Source: Antilocapra americana
Lineage: Eukaryota > Chordata > Mammalia > Artiodactyla > Antilocapridae
Assembly: GCA_007570785.1 (NCBI GenBank)
Contig: ML661900.1
Span: forward strand, 4,670,864 to 4,734,863
DNA: 64,000 nucleotides
Direction: 5' to 3'
The notes below the pieces were generated by a model. It was given only the letters and a program-made list of their open reading frames with translations, had not been told where the DNA came from and ran no database searches. This document shows positions 1 through 10,859 of this stretch, piece by piece (position 1 is the stretch's first letter; each line of letters starts with the position of its first letter). The translations under genes were made by a program, and so were the position numbers.

Positions 1-59
1 AAGCCTATAAACCAGGGCTTTGCAAAGACTTCTCAGCAATAAAATTCTTATTTGAAATG

Positions 60-985
60 AAATCTTATGCAGTGGGGGAAGCCTCTGTGCCAGACATTAA
101 ATCCAGAAGCCATAAAGTGAAAAATTTGATAAATCCAACTACATAAACATGTAAAAACATCTGTACAGCAAACACACTATAAACCAAGTTAAAAGGCACT
201 GGGAGAAAATACCACTAATATACAAAGAGCCCCTACAAATCAATAAGAAAAAAGACAAAAGAAGAGAGAAATTGGCAGTGAATTAGAAACCCACAGAGGA
301 AGAACTAAAATTGGCCAATAAACATATGAAAAGATGTTCTATCTCACTAGCAATCAGGGAAATGCAAATGAAAACGACATGATATCATTTTTTTGCCCAT
401 CAGACTGGGAAAAATTAAAATGATTGATAACAACCAGTGCTGGCAAGGAGGTGGAGAAAAGAGCACTCATGGACCAGCAAAGGGAGGAGGATTTGGCTCA
501 ACCTTTGGAAGGGTAATTTGGGAAGACTGAATAACATTTTAAACCCACACACCCTACAACTTAGAAATCTCACTTCTAGGAGCTTCTCCTACAGAATTGA
601 TAGCATAGGCACTCATATATAAATATTCAAGGATGCTCATAGCAGCATTGCTGGTGAGAGTAAAAAAGAAATGGCCTAAATGTTTATCAGTAAGGGAATG
701 TTTAAACAAAACACAGCACATCCATACTATGGAACACTCCGCAGCCACGCAGCCATTTGACAGAAGGAGGCACATCTATGTATAACAATACGAAAAAAAA
801 ATCAAGCTGTACAATGCTATTTCAGAATGAGCCCATTTTTATAAATAGCAGATTGTTCATTTATGCCCCAAAAGGCTGGAAGACAATATCCAGACAGTAC
901 AGGGATCACTTCTTAGGAGGGGCACAAGAGGGCTTTCACAGTCTCCATTGCCTACAAATGTGTTGCTAAATTTTCAATAAAGAAT
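60..985 (+). mobile_element. L1 LINE 3' end (old L1M-type), plus strand
   Basis: The text follows the C-terminal end of L1 ORF2 and the 3' UTR in sense order: a block about 'actaatatacaaagagcccc', then 'ggccaataaacatatgaaaagatg', then 'gggaaatgcaaatgaaaac'. These are hallmark L1 blocks. Many indels and stops have destroyed the frame, so this is a dead, 5'-truncated copy. It ends near an AATAAA at about 977. The subfamily is uncertain, but divergence suggests a pre-ruminant insertion. Confidence 0.85.
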
Positions 986-1190
986 TCACTTAATCCTTTA
1001 AATCCTGCTAAGATTCCAGTATAAAATGCAGACCTGAGCAGATTGGCTGTGGTTGAAAGGGGAGGGGCGTATGTAGCCCCACCCCCAGACCCTTAGTATG
1101 GGGTGGGAGTAGAGCTACATAGGACCAGTTTGAGGACCTCAGTTGGAGAATGTGAAGCCCATACCTCCACTGCCCCAAACCAAGGCCAGT

Positions 1191-1488
1191 GGGAAGCCCT
1201 CCCTGGCCAGATGGCACTCACTGGCAGCAAAGCTGTTTGCAATGAGGCCTCAGTGGCCACTGGGCATCTCCAACCTGCACTGATTTCTCTGGGAAACAGT
1301 CACAGTCCATGGCTGTGTAGGAGGGGTCGAGGGGACCTTGTGCCCAGGAGCCCCCACCCTCTCAAGCCCACTGCTGAGGACACAGCTCTGAGGCCAGCCT
1401 GGGGTACGGTCCAGCATATCTGCCCAGGGCAAGGGGGCCCAACAGGCAGTACAGACAGATTGTGCTAAAGCCAAGGCCACTGGCTCCT
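1191..1488 (+). repeat. Inverted duplication 1, arm A
   Basis: This block matches the reverse complement of 5,023-5,283 over most of its length, at roughly 80% identity by eye. Shared words include 'actgatttctctggga', 'gtcacagtccatggctg' and 'cagctctgaggccagcctgg'. The match order is colinear with small indels. I recognise no transposon family in it, so it looks like a local inverted duplication rather than two insertions of one element. Arm A has a small insertion around 1,223-1,235 relative to arm B. Confidence 0.8.
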
Positions 1489-1888
1489 CAGCAGGGCTCT
1501 GGCCCTCGTGGGCTGGGGTGAGAGTTTCCCCAGGTGACCAGAAAGCCCTGGAACATCATGATCTTGAGAACCCTAGTCTAAGGCTCAGAGGAGCCCAGGG
1601 AGTACCAGCAACATGGGAGGGGCCTTTGCAGGAGCGTCCAGGTGAGGGGGCTCTGAGGTCCAGCCCCCGGCTCACACAGAGCTCTTAGGCTAAGGAAGGA
1701 GGGAACAGAGAGAAGTCAAAGCACCAGGGAAACTACCGTGCTCCTCTCTGTGCCGAGAGAGGCTGGGCGAGCCTGTGCTGCAAGTAGAGGGCACTGCTGT
1801 GTGCAGCACATGGTGCTCAGAGAGAGGGGCTCGTGTGGGTCTGTGAGGTGAACTATGGAGAGTGTTGTGTATTGTCATGTCTATATCT

Positions 1889-1890
<2 letters not shown>
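1489..1890. other. Single-copy DNA, nothing recognised
   Basis: GC-rich non-repetitive sequence between the first inverted-repeat arm and a GT microsatellite. No convincing exon, repeat or conserved-looking island was seen. Confidence 0.5.

Positions 1891-1936
<46 letters not shown>
1891..1936. repeat. (GT)n microsatellite
   Basis: An almost uninterrupted GT/TG dinucleotide run of about 22 units. It is long enough to be length-polymorphic. Confidence 0.97.
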
Positions 1937-1937
<1 letters not shown>

Positions 1938-1982
1938 GGGCGTAAGGACAGCCAGTAGGCTTGTGGAAAGGGCGGGAGAAAA

Positions 1983-2192
1983 AAGTGAAAGTGTTAGTTA
2001 CTCTGTCCGACTCTTAGTGACCCCATGGACTGTATGTAGCCCACCAGGCTCCACTGGCCATGGGATTCTCCAGGCAAGAATCCTGGAGTGGGTTGCCATT
2101 TCCTTCTCCAGGGGATATTCCTGACCCAAGGATTGAACCCGGGTCTCCTGCCTTGCAGGCACACTCTTTACTGACTGAGCCACCAGGGAAGA
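1983..2192 (-). mobile_element. Bov-tA SINE, minus strand
   Basis: Read on the minus strand it has the Bov-tA order: 'cttccctggtggctcag'-like head, the 'gaagatcccctggagaag' middle, 'ggagtgggttgcc' on the plus strand, and the 'gactgagtgact' tail ending in GAAAG-type repeats. It is near full length, about 210 bp. Bov-tA is a tRNA-derived, BovB-mobilised SINE restricted to ruminants. Confidence 0.95.
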
Positions 2193-3058
2193 TGGAGAGG
2201 CCAGGACCAGGTGGCAGATTCCGGAAACCTATTCCCAACTGGCCCTCAGCCTGACCTAACGCCTCCCAATACTATCCTCCCCTCCAGTCAGAGGAGAGGT
2301 CAAGGACCAAAGTTTGTGGGAAGAAAGAGAGGGTCATCACAAGGCTCAGCCCCCAGGCAGGCACAGGGCGGAGCAGAAAGAGTGTGGCCTGGGCAACACA
2401 ACGGGTCACATTAACCATGTCCCCTGGGACTCGACGACAGCAGAGATCCTCACCAGAGTCTCCAGAGACGGGGAACTTAGGAGGTCTGTGAGCACGGAGA
2501 CTGCACGAAACTCGATGTAAGTTTACACATGTGGTGTGGGGCCGGGGGTGCATGTCTGTTTCAGGTCTGGGGCCATGGCTTTCATCAGATTCCCCAAGGG
2601 GCCCACAGACCAAAATAACTCAGAACCATCAAGCAGGAAGGGAGCAAGGCTGGGCCTCCAGAGGACAGAGCTTTCAGGGACTTGATGTCCACCTGTCCAT
2701 CCATAGCTGGCAGGGCAGCACGGTTTGAAGGGCAGGGGCTAGGGCAAGTTCTGCAGCTCCAGGCCCCAAGCAGAACACCACCCCCTCCGAGAGTCCCAGG
2801 GTGTAGATGCTGGTTCGATCAGGGTCGAGAGTTGTGCAAGGTGAACGAGGCCGCCCTGGCAGTAGGGGAGCACAGGCTGATGGGGACAGAGGTCGGGGTG
2901 AGCGAGTGGTGACCCTGAGCCTTACTCACAGACTCTCTGGGCCTCTTTGTACCCATCTTACCCTCCAGGCAACACAAGGTAGACCCTGGGAGTCCATTCT
3001 GAGCAAATGAAAGGAAGGCTCAGGCCATGCAAGGGTGAGGCTCGGGCTTAGCACTGAG
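2193..3058. other. Single-copy GC-rich DNA, nothing recognised
   Basis: No interspersed repeat or exon could be supported here. The overlapping open frames have no protein-like composition or splice context. Confidence 0.5.
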
Positions 3059-3275
3059 TATGCTATGCCATGCTATGCCACTTCAGTCGTGTCTGACGCT
3101 ATACGACTGTAGCCATCCAGGCCCCTCTGTCCATGGGATTCTCCAGGCAAGAATACCGGAGTGGGTTGCCATGCCCTCCTCCAAGGGGATCTTCCTGACC
3201 CAGGGATTGAACCCACATCTCTTGTGTCTCCTGCATTGGCAGGCAGGTTCTTTACCACTAGCATCCCCTGGGAAG
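3059..3275 (-). mobile_element. Bov-tA SINE, minus strand
   Basis: Full-length Bov-tA in reverse. Its 3' tail appears as the short tandem 'tgctatgcca' repeat at 3,061-3,080, a typical variable Bov-tA tail, and the tRNA-derived head ends at about 3,275. Confidence 0.95.
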
Positions 3276-3896
3276 CAGCACTGAGTGTACACTCCTGCAC
3301 TGGGAGTCTTCCCACCTGGTGTTGGGCTGAGCCCCTCTTCCCTCCCAGGATAGGGGGCAGGCTGCCCTGGCTGCCCCACACCGCTAACTAGATGTGCAGA
3401 GCCCAAGCCCTTCTTGGATGTCACCACCTCCCACATGACAGCGACTCCAGAAAGGAGAGGAATAAGGGGTTTCATTACAGTCCTGGACTGGAGTCAAGGG
3501 GACTTAGGGGCTGCACAGAAGCACTGAGCAGGGCTGGCAGGTGCTGTGAGCTCAGGGGGGCCCCCTGAACTGTCTCTTATCCCTCCAGGGCCCTCTCTCA
3601 GACTGACATGGGGAAACCGAGGCACAGAGCAAGCCCTCTGTCCTAAGTCACATAGGGAGTTGGTGGCAGATTAGGGCCAGGATCCCAGGCCTCCCACCCC
3701 TAGCTGAGTTTACTCTGGGCACAAACACAGCTCACCCCCGTCAGGGGACTCAGTGCCCATCTCAGCACCCATACTCCTGCCAGAAAGAGGCAGCGGGCAC
3801 TGGGATTCCAACACACTGAGTCACATGCAGGCCTGCAGGGCCCCTGGATCCAGACACCCCAAGTCTCTGTTTCCTCCTCTCTAAAACAGAGGTACA
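3276..3896. other. Single-copy DNA, nothing recognised
   Basis: GC-rich unique sequence between two SINEs. No exon or regulatory island could be supported. Confidence 0.45.
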
Positions 3897-4188
3897 GGAC
3901 TTCCCTGGTGGTCCACGTTAAGGATCTGCCTGCCAGTGTAGGAGACACCGGTTTCATCCCCTTTTCTGGGAAGATTCCACATGCCACAGGGCAACTAAGC
4001 CCATGAGCCACAACTACTGAAACCCAAGCTCTGGAGCCCACGAACCACAACAAGAGAAGCCACTGCAATGAGGAGCCTGCTCACTGCTACTAGAGAAAGC
4101 CCGCATGCAGCCATGAAGACCCAGTACAGCTGAAAATAAATAAACGAAAAAAATAAAGCAGCTATTATTTTAAAAATAAATAAATAAG
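3897..4188 (+). mobile_element. CHR-type SINE (tRNA-Glu-derived), plus strand
   Basis: Begins with 'ggacttccctggtggtcca', continues through 'gggaagattccacatgcca' and 'actaagcccatgagccacaa', and ends in a degenerate AAATAAATAAATAA tail. This is the CHR-1/2 cetartiodactyl SINE structure, older than Bov-tA. Confidence 0.9.
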
Positions 4189-4384
4189 ACAGGTGCAAAA
4201 ACTCCTGTTGTGAAGATCAGCACAACAACAGGCTGCTTAGAGCACGACAGGAGCCCTTTCTATCGCTCCCGCCCCCAGGTCTGGGTCTCAGTTTCCCCAT
4301 CTCTAAATGGAAAGGTTGCTCTGAGTGATTTCCCAGGCCCTTGAGCCTCTGAAACTCCTGGGGAACTTGCCTGGGTGCCCAGCC

Positions 4385-4470
4385 TATGCCAGTGTCTGTG
4401 GGGCGATGGGCTGCAGAGGCAGAGACTAGGGCCTGCCCTCGTGGAGTTCCCTGCAAGCTAGAGAGTGACA
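4385..4470 (-). mobile_element. L2 LINE 3' fragment, minus strand
   Basis: A diverged match to the antisense L2 3' end: a 'gccagtgtctgtgggg' block followed by 'gggcctgccctcgtggagttccc'. It is ancient and short, so the call is moderate. Confidence 0.45.
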
Positions 4471-4754
4471 AGCGTGGCTGTGGAGCAGAGGCTACTCAGC
4501 AGAACTGGATGTGAAAGCGCCCACGGCCGGGCTCCCAAACACGCAGCCACACTGCCACAGTCTCCACCTCTCCCCATTGCTTCATCCCCAGCCTGTCCCA
4601 CTCATTACCTGCCTGTCCCCTTTAGGCAGTAGGTTTATACCCTTGCTCCAGGGGCCATGAGAAACTTGAATATAGAAAACTCAGTACGAGGTTTGGCAGT
4701 GACCAAGGAAGGCTTCCTGGAGGAGATAGGACAAAAAGTTCAAGTTGTCACAGC

Positions 4755-4976
4755 GTGCCTGTGCTCTCAGTCACTCAGTTGTGTCCAACTCTGTGACCCC
4801 GTGGACTGTAGCCTGCCAGGTTCCTCTGTCCATGAGGATTCTCCAGGCCAGAATATTGGAGTGGGTTGCCATGCCCTCTTCCAGGGGATCTTCTTGACCC
4901 AGGGATCGAACCTACGTCTCTTGTGTCTCCTGTACTACAGGTGGATTCTTTACCGCTGAGCCACGGGAGAAGCCCA
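4755..4976 (-). mobile_element. Bov-tA SINE, minus strand, with target-site duplication
   Basis: Near full-length Bov-tA in reverse. It is flanked by an 11-bp direct repeat, 'gttgtcacagc' at 4,744-4,754 and 'gttctcacagc' at 4,977-4,987 (one mismatch). The repeat fixes both insertion boundaries. Confidence 0.95.
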
Positions 4977-5022
4977 GTTCTCACAGCAGGCCTCAAATAT
5001 CCAGATGAGTAATCCAGACACT

Positions 5023-5283
5023 AGGAGCCACTGGAAGTTTCATACAGGTCCCCTTGGCCTGGGCAGAGATGCTGGATCCCACCCCAGGCTGGCCTCAGAG
5101 CTGTGACCCCTGCAGGGGACTCAAGGGGGAGGGGGGACCCTGGGCACAAGGTGCCCGCTGCCCCTCCTCCGCAGCCATGGACTGTGACTCCATCCCAGAG
5201 AAATCAGTCCTTGTCTGAGAAGCCCAGCGGCCACCGAGGCCTCATTGCCATTGTTGAGTGCCGTCTGCCCAGGGAAGGCTCCC
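5023..5283 (-). repeat. Inverted duplication 1, arm B
   Basis: The reverse complement aligns with 1,191-1,488 (about 80% by eye). This arm runs directly into the motif-rich island at 5,290-5,475, while arm A has no such neighbour. That suggests arm B is the ancestral location and arm A the derived copy (inference). Confidence 0.8.
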
Positions 5284-5289
5284 CGACAG

Positions 5290-5475
5290 ATTAACAGCAG
5301 TGCCAGCCCGGACTCATTCATATTCTGGTCTGGCTGCTGGCTCCAATATGGCTGAGAGACGCGAGGGCAGAGGCAGCCCTCCGAGAATGCCCGGCGATGA
5401 TTCCTCTCCGATTCCAATTTATTTTCTATCATTAATGCTTTTGAAAAGCCCCACACGCTCTGCAAACAGGGAAGG
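5290..5475. promoter_or_regulatory. Candidate conserved non-coding element
   Basis: An AT-richer, non-repetitive island within GC-rich DNA. It includes 'gactcattcatattctgg' at about 5,311, 'ccaatatggctgagag' at about 5,343 and 'ccaatttattttctatcatt' at about 5,414. There is no coding frame and no recognised repeat. Composition and motif density resemble vertebrate enhancers. Conservation is inferred, not measured. Confidence 0.4.
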
Positions 5476-6159
5476 AGCATGGGGCTGGAGAGGGGAGGAG
5501 AGGAGAGAGCTGGGGGCGGAGGGGGGCATGACAGAGGTGGTGCGGGCAGCAGGCAAGGGGCCCTGAGACCTAGGTTCAGATCTCCACCCCATCTCCACCT
5601 GCCTGGAGACCCGGGGACAAACCTGGCCCCTCCCGGGCCATGGGGAACAGCCCCCTGTTCTGCCCACCTCAGGGGACACTTTCCAAGATCCCCTGAGGTG
5701 TCAGAGGTGAGCAGGCCTTATACACTGTGAAGGGCTGTACATCTTGAGGAACTGAAAGCAAAGGAAGCCTGACTGACCATGGCAACAGAGGCCTATGAAT
5801 TGGACCCCTGCCTCCCCAGCTATCCTGGGGGACCCCACCCAAAGGTCCAGGAAAGGCCTTGACTGCTTCTCACCACAACACAATCAGAGGAGACAAGCAC
5901 CAGGACTTGGACACCCCTACCCCTCACTCCACTCCCATTCCCGGCCTTTTCTGTCTCAGACTCACACTCCAGCCTCCCTTGCCCCACAGACTCACCAAGG
6001 ATCAGCCTCCCAACCAGCATCCCTTCTCCCCTACTACCACCTGCGTGGAGCCTGGGGTAGGGGTAGGGGATCATTCCCACATGTCCTCTGCTCAGAACCT
6101 TCCAGAGGTCCCCATCACCTAAGCCCAAACTCCCCACCTCCATGCAAAGCTCTTTCAGG
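5476..6159. other. Single-copy GC-rich DNA
   Basis: Unique sequence without a recognisable repeat. Two long overlapping open frames on opposite strands (about 5,795-6,329) are low in protein-like features and rich in Pro, Ser and Gly, as expected for GC-rich chance frames. Confidence 0.5.
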
Positions 6160-6535
6160 CAATTCAGGCCCGTCTGGGCAGCCCCAAGGCCTCCCTGGCC
6201 TGACCCCACCCTCAGCTCCAGCACTGACCAGGGGTGGTCTTTGCACACGCTACTTCCAGACTGAAATTTCCTCCTCCTTGGCTCCGGTTCACCTGTCAAA
6301 CTCCTAGCCTTCTTCAAGATGCAGTCCAAGTTCTCTCCTGTGCAACTTTTTCCGACTCCCCTGGCCGGTCCTGTTCTATGCTGCTAAGCATCCCGTATCC
6401 ACAATACGGTCATCATGTGTGTTTGGCAGCTCCCCTCCATTCAGTGATCCCTGGTGGTCAGGGGCTATGTCTGATTCATCCAGCGCATTCCTAGTGTTTG
6501 GCCAAGTTCCTGGCTCACAGAGACCCACTGATCCA
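6160..6535 (+). mobile_element. L2 LINE 3' end, plus strand
   Basis: Sense-order L2 3' blocks: 'ggtctttgcacacgct', then 'tcttcaagatgcagtccaag', then a 'ggtcaggggctatgtctgattcatcc' block near the 3' end. A diverged ancient mammalian copy. Confidence 0.7.
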
Positions 6536-6542
6536 GTCAGTT

Positions 6543-6650
6543 GGTCTTAACAGAGCACCTACTGGATGTAAGACTCTGAGCTGGGTGCTGGGGATGCAGC
6601 AGCAAAGAGAGAGATGGTCCTTGCCCTCAAGCTCTTCCAGAGGATGTGCT
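6543..6650 (-). mobile_element. L2 LINE 3' fragment, minus strand
   Basis: Antisense L2 3' end: 'agagcacctactggatgt', 'gggtgctggggatgcagcag' and 'tccttgccctcaagctctt' in order. Confidence 0.65.
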
Positions 6651-6679
6651 CAGAGAATGTCTACTGAATGAATGGACAT

Positions 6680-6735
6680 ACAACCACCTTGTAAACAGAG
6701 AAACTGAGGCTCAGAGAGGCAAAATGCCCTGCCTG
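6680..6735 (-). mobile_element. MIR SINE fragment, minus strand
   Basis: Short antisense MIR core: 'gagaaactgaggctcagagaggc'. Confidence 0.5.
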
Positions 6736-6861
6736 AAGGTATTTTTGCCTCCCTGCCCACATCTCTTTCTACTCTGTTTCTCCCCTAGAACCTTAGCAGC
6801 TGTGAGGAGGAATTCAAAACGTAAGGTTAGAGTCAAAAAGAAAAAAAAAAAAAAGAAGATG

Positions 6862-7110
6862 AGAATGTAGTAGATTTTTCCCTCTTTCTCCATAATGTAA
6901 AGAAAATTGCTTTTGCCAACTATCACAGCTTAAAAGCAATTAGAGATTTTGGAGGGGACTCTGGGCACGAGCAGAAGAGACAGAGCGAGCGCCCCACACA
7001 GAATTTCTCCAGCATTCTTACCGAGCAAAATGAGGTGGTGGGGCGGGGGGGAACGGGGAGGGGATGTGTTAAAAGCAGCAATTTCTAGCAGCAGAGATGA
7101 TGGAGAAAAA
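6862..7110. promoter_or_regulatory. Candidate conserved non-coding element
   Basis: AT-rich non-repeat island just after an A-rich run (6,841-6,854). It contains 'aaagaaaattgcttttgcc' at about 6,900 and 'aaaagcaattagagatttt' at about 6,931, where CAATTAG is a homeodomain-type site. No coding frame. Function inferred from composition only. Confidence 0.35.
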
Positions 7111-7849
7111 ATATTTACAGCCTCCAAGGGAGGGGTCTGGGAGGGGCCAGAGACCACCCCCAACTCCTACTCCTCATTCTGGAGGCAGGAAAAGGGAGGA
7201 TAAAGAACAGGAGACAAGGAAAGCCACCTCCCCGCCCCTCCTGCACTGATGGAGGCTTGAGACAAGGAGGGGAGAAGCCCCCAGATGCCCCAGCTCTCTC
7301 ACCCCTCCCCCACCAGGCAGGACCCACAGCCACCAACAATCCCCCAGCCATCAGAGATCCACCCCTCCAATCTTCAGTCCTGGCTCTGCTCAAAATCTGG
7401 AGAATACCACCACTCCAGGCTGGTACTCGAGGCATGCACAGCCAGGCCCCTCTCCAGACTCATCCCCAGATGCTCCCAATGGGGCACGCAGCCCTGAATG
7501 TTTTCTGAGAAGCCTCTCTCACATCCAGGCCTTACCCAGAGAAGGGAGTATAAGGAGTGTGCACACCTCCCATCGGGGGAGGTAAGGCAGGTTTGAGGGT
7601 ACAGACCCAGAACATATGACGGAGCCAGGGACACACAGCTCTAGGCTGCACATTAGACTTCCAGAAATGCCTCTCCCACTGAACAGCCCCTTCCCCACCA
7701 AGACCCTTCACTTGACCCTTGGCCTCTTGCCTCCAAATACAGAGCAGCCACCAGCAGCATCTTCCTGAATTCTAAGTTCCTCCTTCCTAGTCGCAGCACA
7801 GACTCCCCTCATGTAGCACACAAATGACACAGCCTCCACTAGAAGCAGA
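7111..7849. other. Single-copy DNA, nothing recognised
   Basis: GC-rich unique sequence. No supported exon, repeat or regulatory motif cluster. Confidence 0.45.
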
Positions 7850-8045
7850 TGTCCCTAGGTTCAAATGCCAACCCCTCCACTAACCGTGTGGCCTTTCCAT
7901 GTCCCCTGATCTTGCTAAACCTCAGTTTTCTCATCTGTTAAATGGGAACAGTAGTAGTACAAATTTCATGGGGTTGTTTTTAGGGTTAAATGAGATAATA
8001 TATGTAAAGTATCTGGCACTATGACTAACAGGTGTGCAGTTAACT
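7850..8045 (+). mobile_element. MIR SINE, plus strand
   Basis: Near-complete MIR in sense order: 'cactaaccgtgtggcc', 'cctcagttttctcatctg', 'gggttaaatgagataata', 'ctggcactatgactaaca'. An ancient mammalian core-SINE. Confidence 0.85.
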
Positions 8046-8504
8046 CACCTCTGCCCTACTTCATACTCACTCCTCAGGGGTGACTCTCCAGGCCTCAAGT
8101 GGCCCATGCCCAAGCACACAGGCTCCCATGCCACCTTGCCATCCCCTGATAACGGCACAGAAGGCACACACCAGCTGGGTGCAGAGAGGGCAGGAGGCAC
8201 TGATGGGCTTTGCACACACACGGGGGCCTGATCCCTCCACACAGAGCCAGGGAGCCCTCGCTTTCTTGGCTTAGGAAGGATTCCTTCTTCCTAAGGGTGG
8301 GGGAAGCCTCAGTCAGAACCCTGAGAACCTGCTCGGCCAGGTGGAAGAGGTGACCAGAGGCTCAGCCTTCCCTCCAGCCTGTGGCTGCAGCCCAGCCCTC
8401 AGCCATCCTCACAGTCCTGCTTGACCCAGGGCCCAGAGAACAGCAGTTAGTGGCAAAGCCCAGAGCAGAAACCAGGACTCAAAGGCAGTGAGATCCACCG
8501 AAGC
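8046..8504. other. Single-copy DNA, nothing recognised
   Basis: Unique GC-rich sequence lying between two sense-oriented MIR copies. No exon supported. Confidence 0.45.
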
Positions 8505-8625
8505 TAGGTAGTTTTGGTCTCAAATCCCAGACCCACCACTGACCAGCCAAGTGACCTCCCTGAGCCTCAATTTCCTCATCTGTAAAATGGTGCCCATAAT
8601 GGCCACTTTGCTGGGGTGAGCACTA
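8505..8625 (+). mobile_element. MIR SINE fragment, plus strand
   Basis: Sense MIR: 'agtgacctccctgagcctc' and 'tttcctcatctgtaaaatgg'. Confidence 0.8.
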
Positions 8626-9340
8626 AGCTCTTCCAGCGCCATGCCGAGGTTCCAACATGCAATCAGTCAGCCTGGGGACCTATGCTAGTTCTAACCCACC
8701 TTCCCCCTGGACTCTAGGCACAGTGCCATTCCTACCCCCCAGCACGGGGAGAGCAGAGGGAAGGCCTGTGGATGGGATAACAAGGACCCGCCCTATTTCC
8801 TATGATCCTTGACAGCCCACTGCCCACCCAGCAGGTGGCTGAAGGACCAGTCAACAGATGGGCCAGTGGCTGCAGCCAATCCTCCCTACCCTTCTCACAG
8901 CAGAAGAGGTCCATTCCCCCGCTCACTTCATTCAGGAAAGGTGGTGACACGCCCCAGCTCCACAGCCCCCATCCAGCCAGTTGGGGGAGGCTGGGTGTTT
9001 TCCTCTCCATCCCCAACGGCAGAGAATACACAGGCTTGATGTAGGGTCTGGCAGTGCCACAGGGCTGTGGACAAGGAATCAGAAGGTGTTTTGACCTTTG
9101 TCTCTTGTTCTCCCTCCGATCGCCTTCTTCCAAGGGGAGTCTCCTGCTCACGACTCCTACTTCTGTCCTCAAGAAATAAGCCCAACAGTAAGTGTGGCAC
9201 TAACCAGGATTCTCCTCGTTGTGGGGACAGAGATAGGAACACAGGAAGACTGTCTTAGCCCTGGATAGTGGAGCCTCAGGACACCCCTCAGGACACCTCC
9301 CCAACCTACACACCCACGCTCCCCACTGGTAAATAACCAG
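8626..9340. other. Single-copy DNA, nothing recognised
   Basis: Unique sequence. A 146-codon minus-strand open frame spans 8,732-9,172 but shows no domain, signal or splice context that would support a gene. Confidence 0.45.
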
Positions 9341-9349
9341 GTGTGTGTG

Positions 9350-9383
<34 letters not shown>

Positions 9384-9394
9384 TGTGCGTGTAC
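9341..9394. repeat. (TG)n microsatellite
   Basis: TG run with a few C/A interruptions at each end. The uninterrupted core is about 14 units. Confidence 0.95.
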
Positions 9395-9593
9395 AGAAGG
9401 CAGGGCACGTCCTAAGAACCTGGGGCCGACCCCAGGATGATTGACAGCCCTTCCCCAGCTGGGCCCACCTCTGCCCCTTTGAACCAGAGGGAGCACCTGT
9501 CTGTCTAAACCACAAGCCCACAAGGCCCAGGAGCAGGGGATTCTGGGATTGAGAAACCAGACTCCTGACTTATTGCCAAGGCTCCACAATGTT

Positions 9594-9795
9594 TTTCTTT
9601 TTTTTAACATTTATTTATATATATATTTATTTATTTGACAGCATCAGGTTTTAGTTGCGGTGTGCAGAATCTTCTATCTTCGTTGCAGCATGCAAGATCT
9701 TTAGTTGCAGCGTGTAGGATCTAGTTCCCTGTCCAGAGATTAAACCCAGGCCCCCTGCACTGGGAGCTCCGAGTCTCAGCCACTGCATCACTGCA
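9594..9795 (-). mobile_element. CHR-type SINE, minus strand
   Basis: Starts on the plus strand with the T-rich/TTTATTTAT tail, then 'ttttagttgcggtgtgca', 'ctagttccctgtccagag' and the tRNA-derived head up to about 9,795. Confidence 0.88.
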
Positions 9796-10469
9796 AGTAC
9801 AAAAGCATTGTATTTGCAATGCTTTTCAATGGGACACTTGAGATGGAGTTGGTCACTCCCTGTGCCTCAGTTTCCCTATCTAAGCCTAAAAGAATGAGTT
9901 CATCTCCAAAGCGGCCATCTAGTTCCAATGTTCTCCAATTCCATATCTGTGACCCTCACAGAATCAAGAGGTGCTCACAAGTCACCAAGGGCACTAAGAG
10001 CAGAAGAAGCATGTGTGGGTGCCAGGAGGGCAGAATCACCCTGACCCCAAGGAGACAAGGGAGACCTGCACCTGCCCTAGGCTGGCAAAGGACACCCATC
10101 CTCCCTCCCCAGGGAGAAAACAGGGCCCAAGAGGGAGAGTGAAGACAGCTCCTCCATGTGGCTAGAGGCAGCCAAAGCCTGCGCTCCTTGGCACCTTCCC
10201 CAGCTCACCCCTGTGCCTCATTTCTCATCTCTCTTCTGAGGCTACCAAAGACTCAGCCCAGCCCAGATCTCAGGCTCAGCGCCCCCACCCACCCACACAC
10301 ACACTCTCAGTTCCCCTAAAGCCCGTGACTATCCAGGCTAGGCTCCTAAGCACCACCCCCGAACTCCAGGCAGCCCTCCCCTTGCCTTCCCTCCTGCCAT
10401 CCAAAGTGGCTGGTGTGGGCAGCCCTACGCCTTGTGCCAGCAGAGGCTCCCCTGGCCCTGCATGGCCAG
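9796..10469. other. Single-copy GC-rich DNA
   Basis: Unique sequence. A short CCCA/CACA-rich patch lies at about 10,280-10,305. No exon or island could be supported. Confidence 0.45.
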
Positions 10470-10605
10470 AGCCTGATAACAGTCTCTTAAATTAAACAAT
10501 AAACAAGAAGTTGTTTTAGATTTCCCTGACACTGCAGTTCCTGATTAATCCCCGTAGCAAACAAAAGGAAAAGAGCCCTGGCTATCCTAAAAGAGACTCA
10601 CTTCC
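10470..10605. promoter_or_regulatory. Candidate conserved non-coding element with GATA/SOX/FOX-like sites
   Basis: AT-rich island between GC-rich flanks. It has 'ctgataacagtctctt' (GATAA), then 'attaaacaataaacaag', in which AACAAT (SOX-type) and ATAAACA (forkhead-type) overlap, and then 'cctgattaatcccc' (GATTA type) at about 10,540. No repeat match. Motif calls are by eye; enhancer role is inference. Confidence 0.45.
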
Positions 10606-10859
10606 TGTTTCCAGGCGGAACCTCCAGCCTGAGCCAGAGGAGCCACCCTAGCAGCATCCTACCTCAGCCATCTGCCCAGCTCCAGGCCACTTCCCGCCTC
10701 CCCTCGCCCCCAGTCTTGGCCAATCCTAGGCTGACATCTGTAGCCGGCCTCCTAGATCCCACTCCTCCTCACCTCCTCCTCTGCGCTGTGTGATGGGGAC
10801 AGACCAGGTCGTCTCTCAGGCCTCAGTCTCCGCGTCTCTCAAGCATCCTCACCTCTCAA

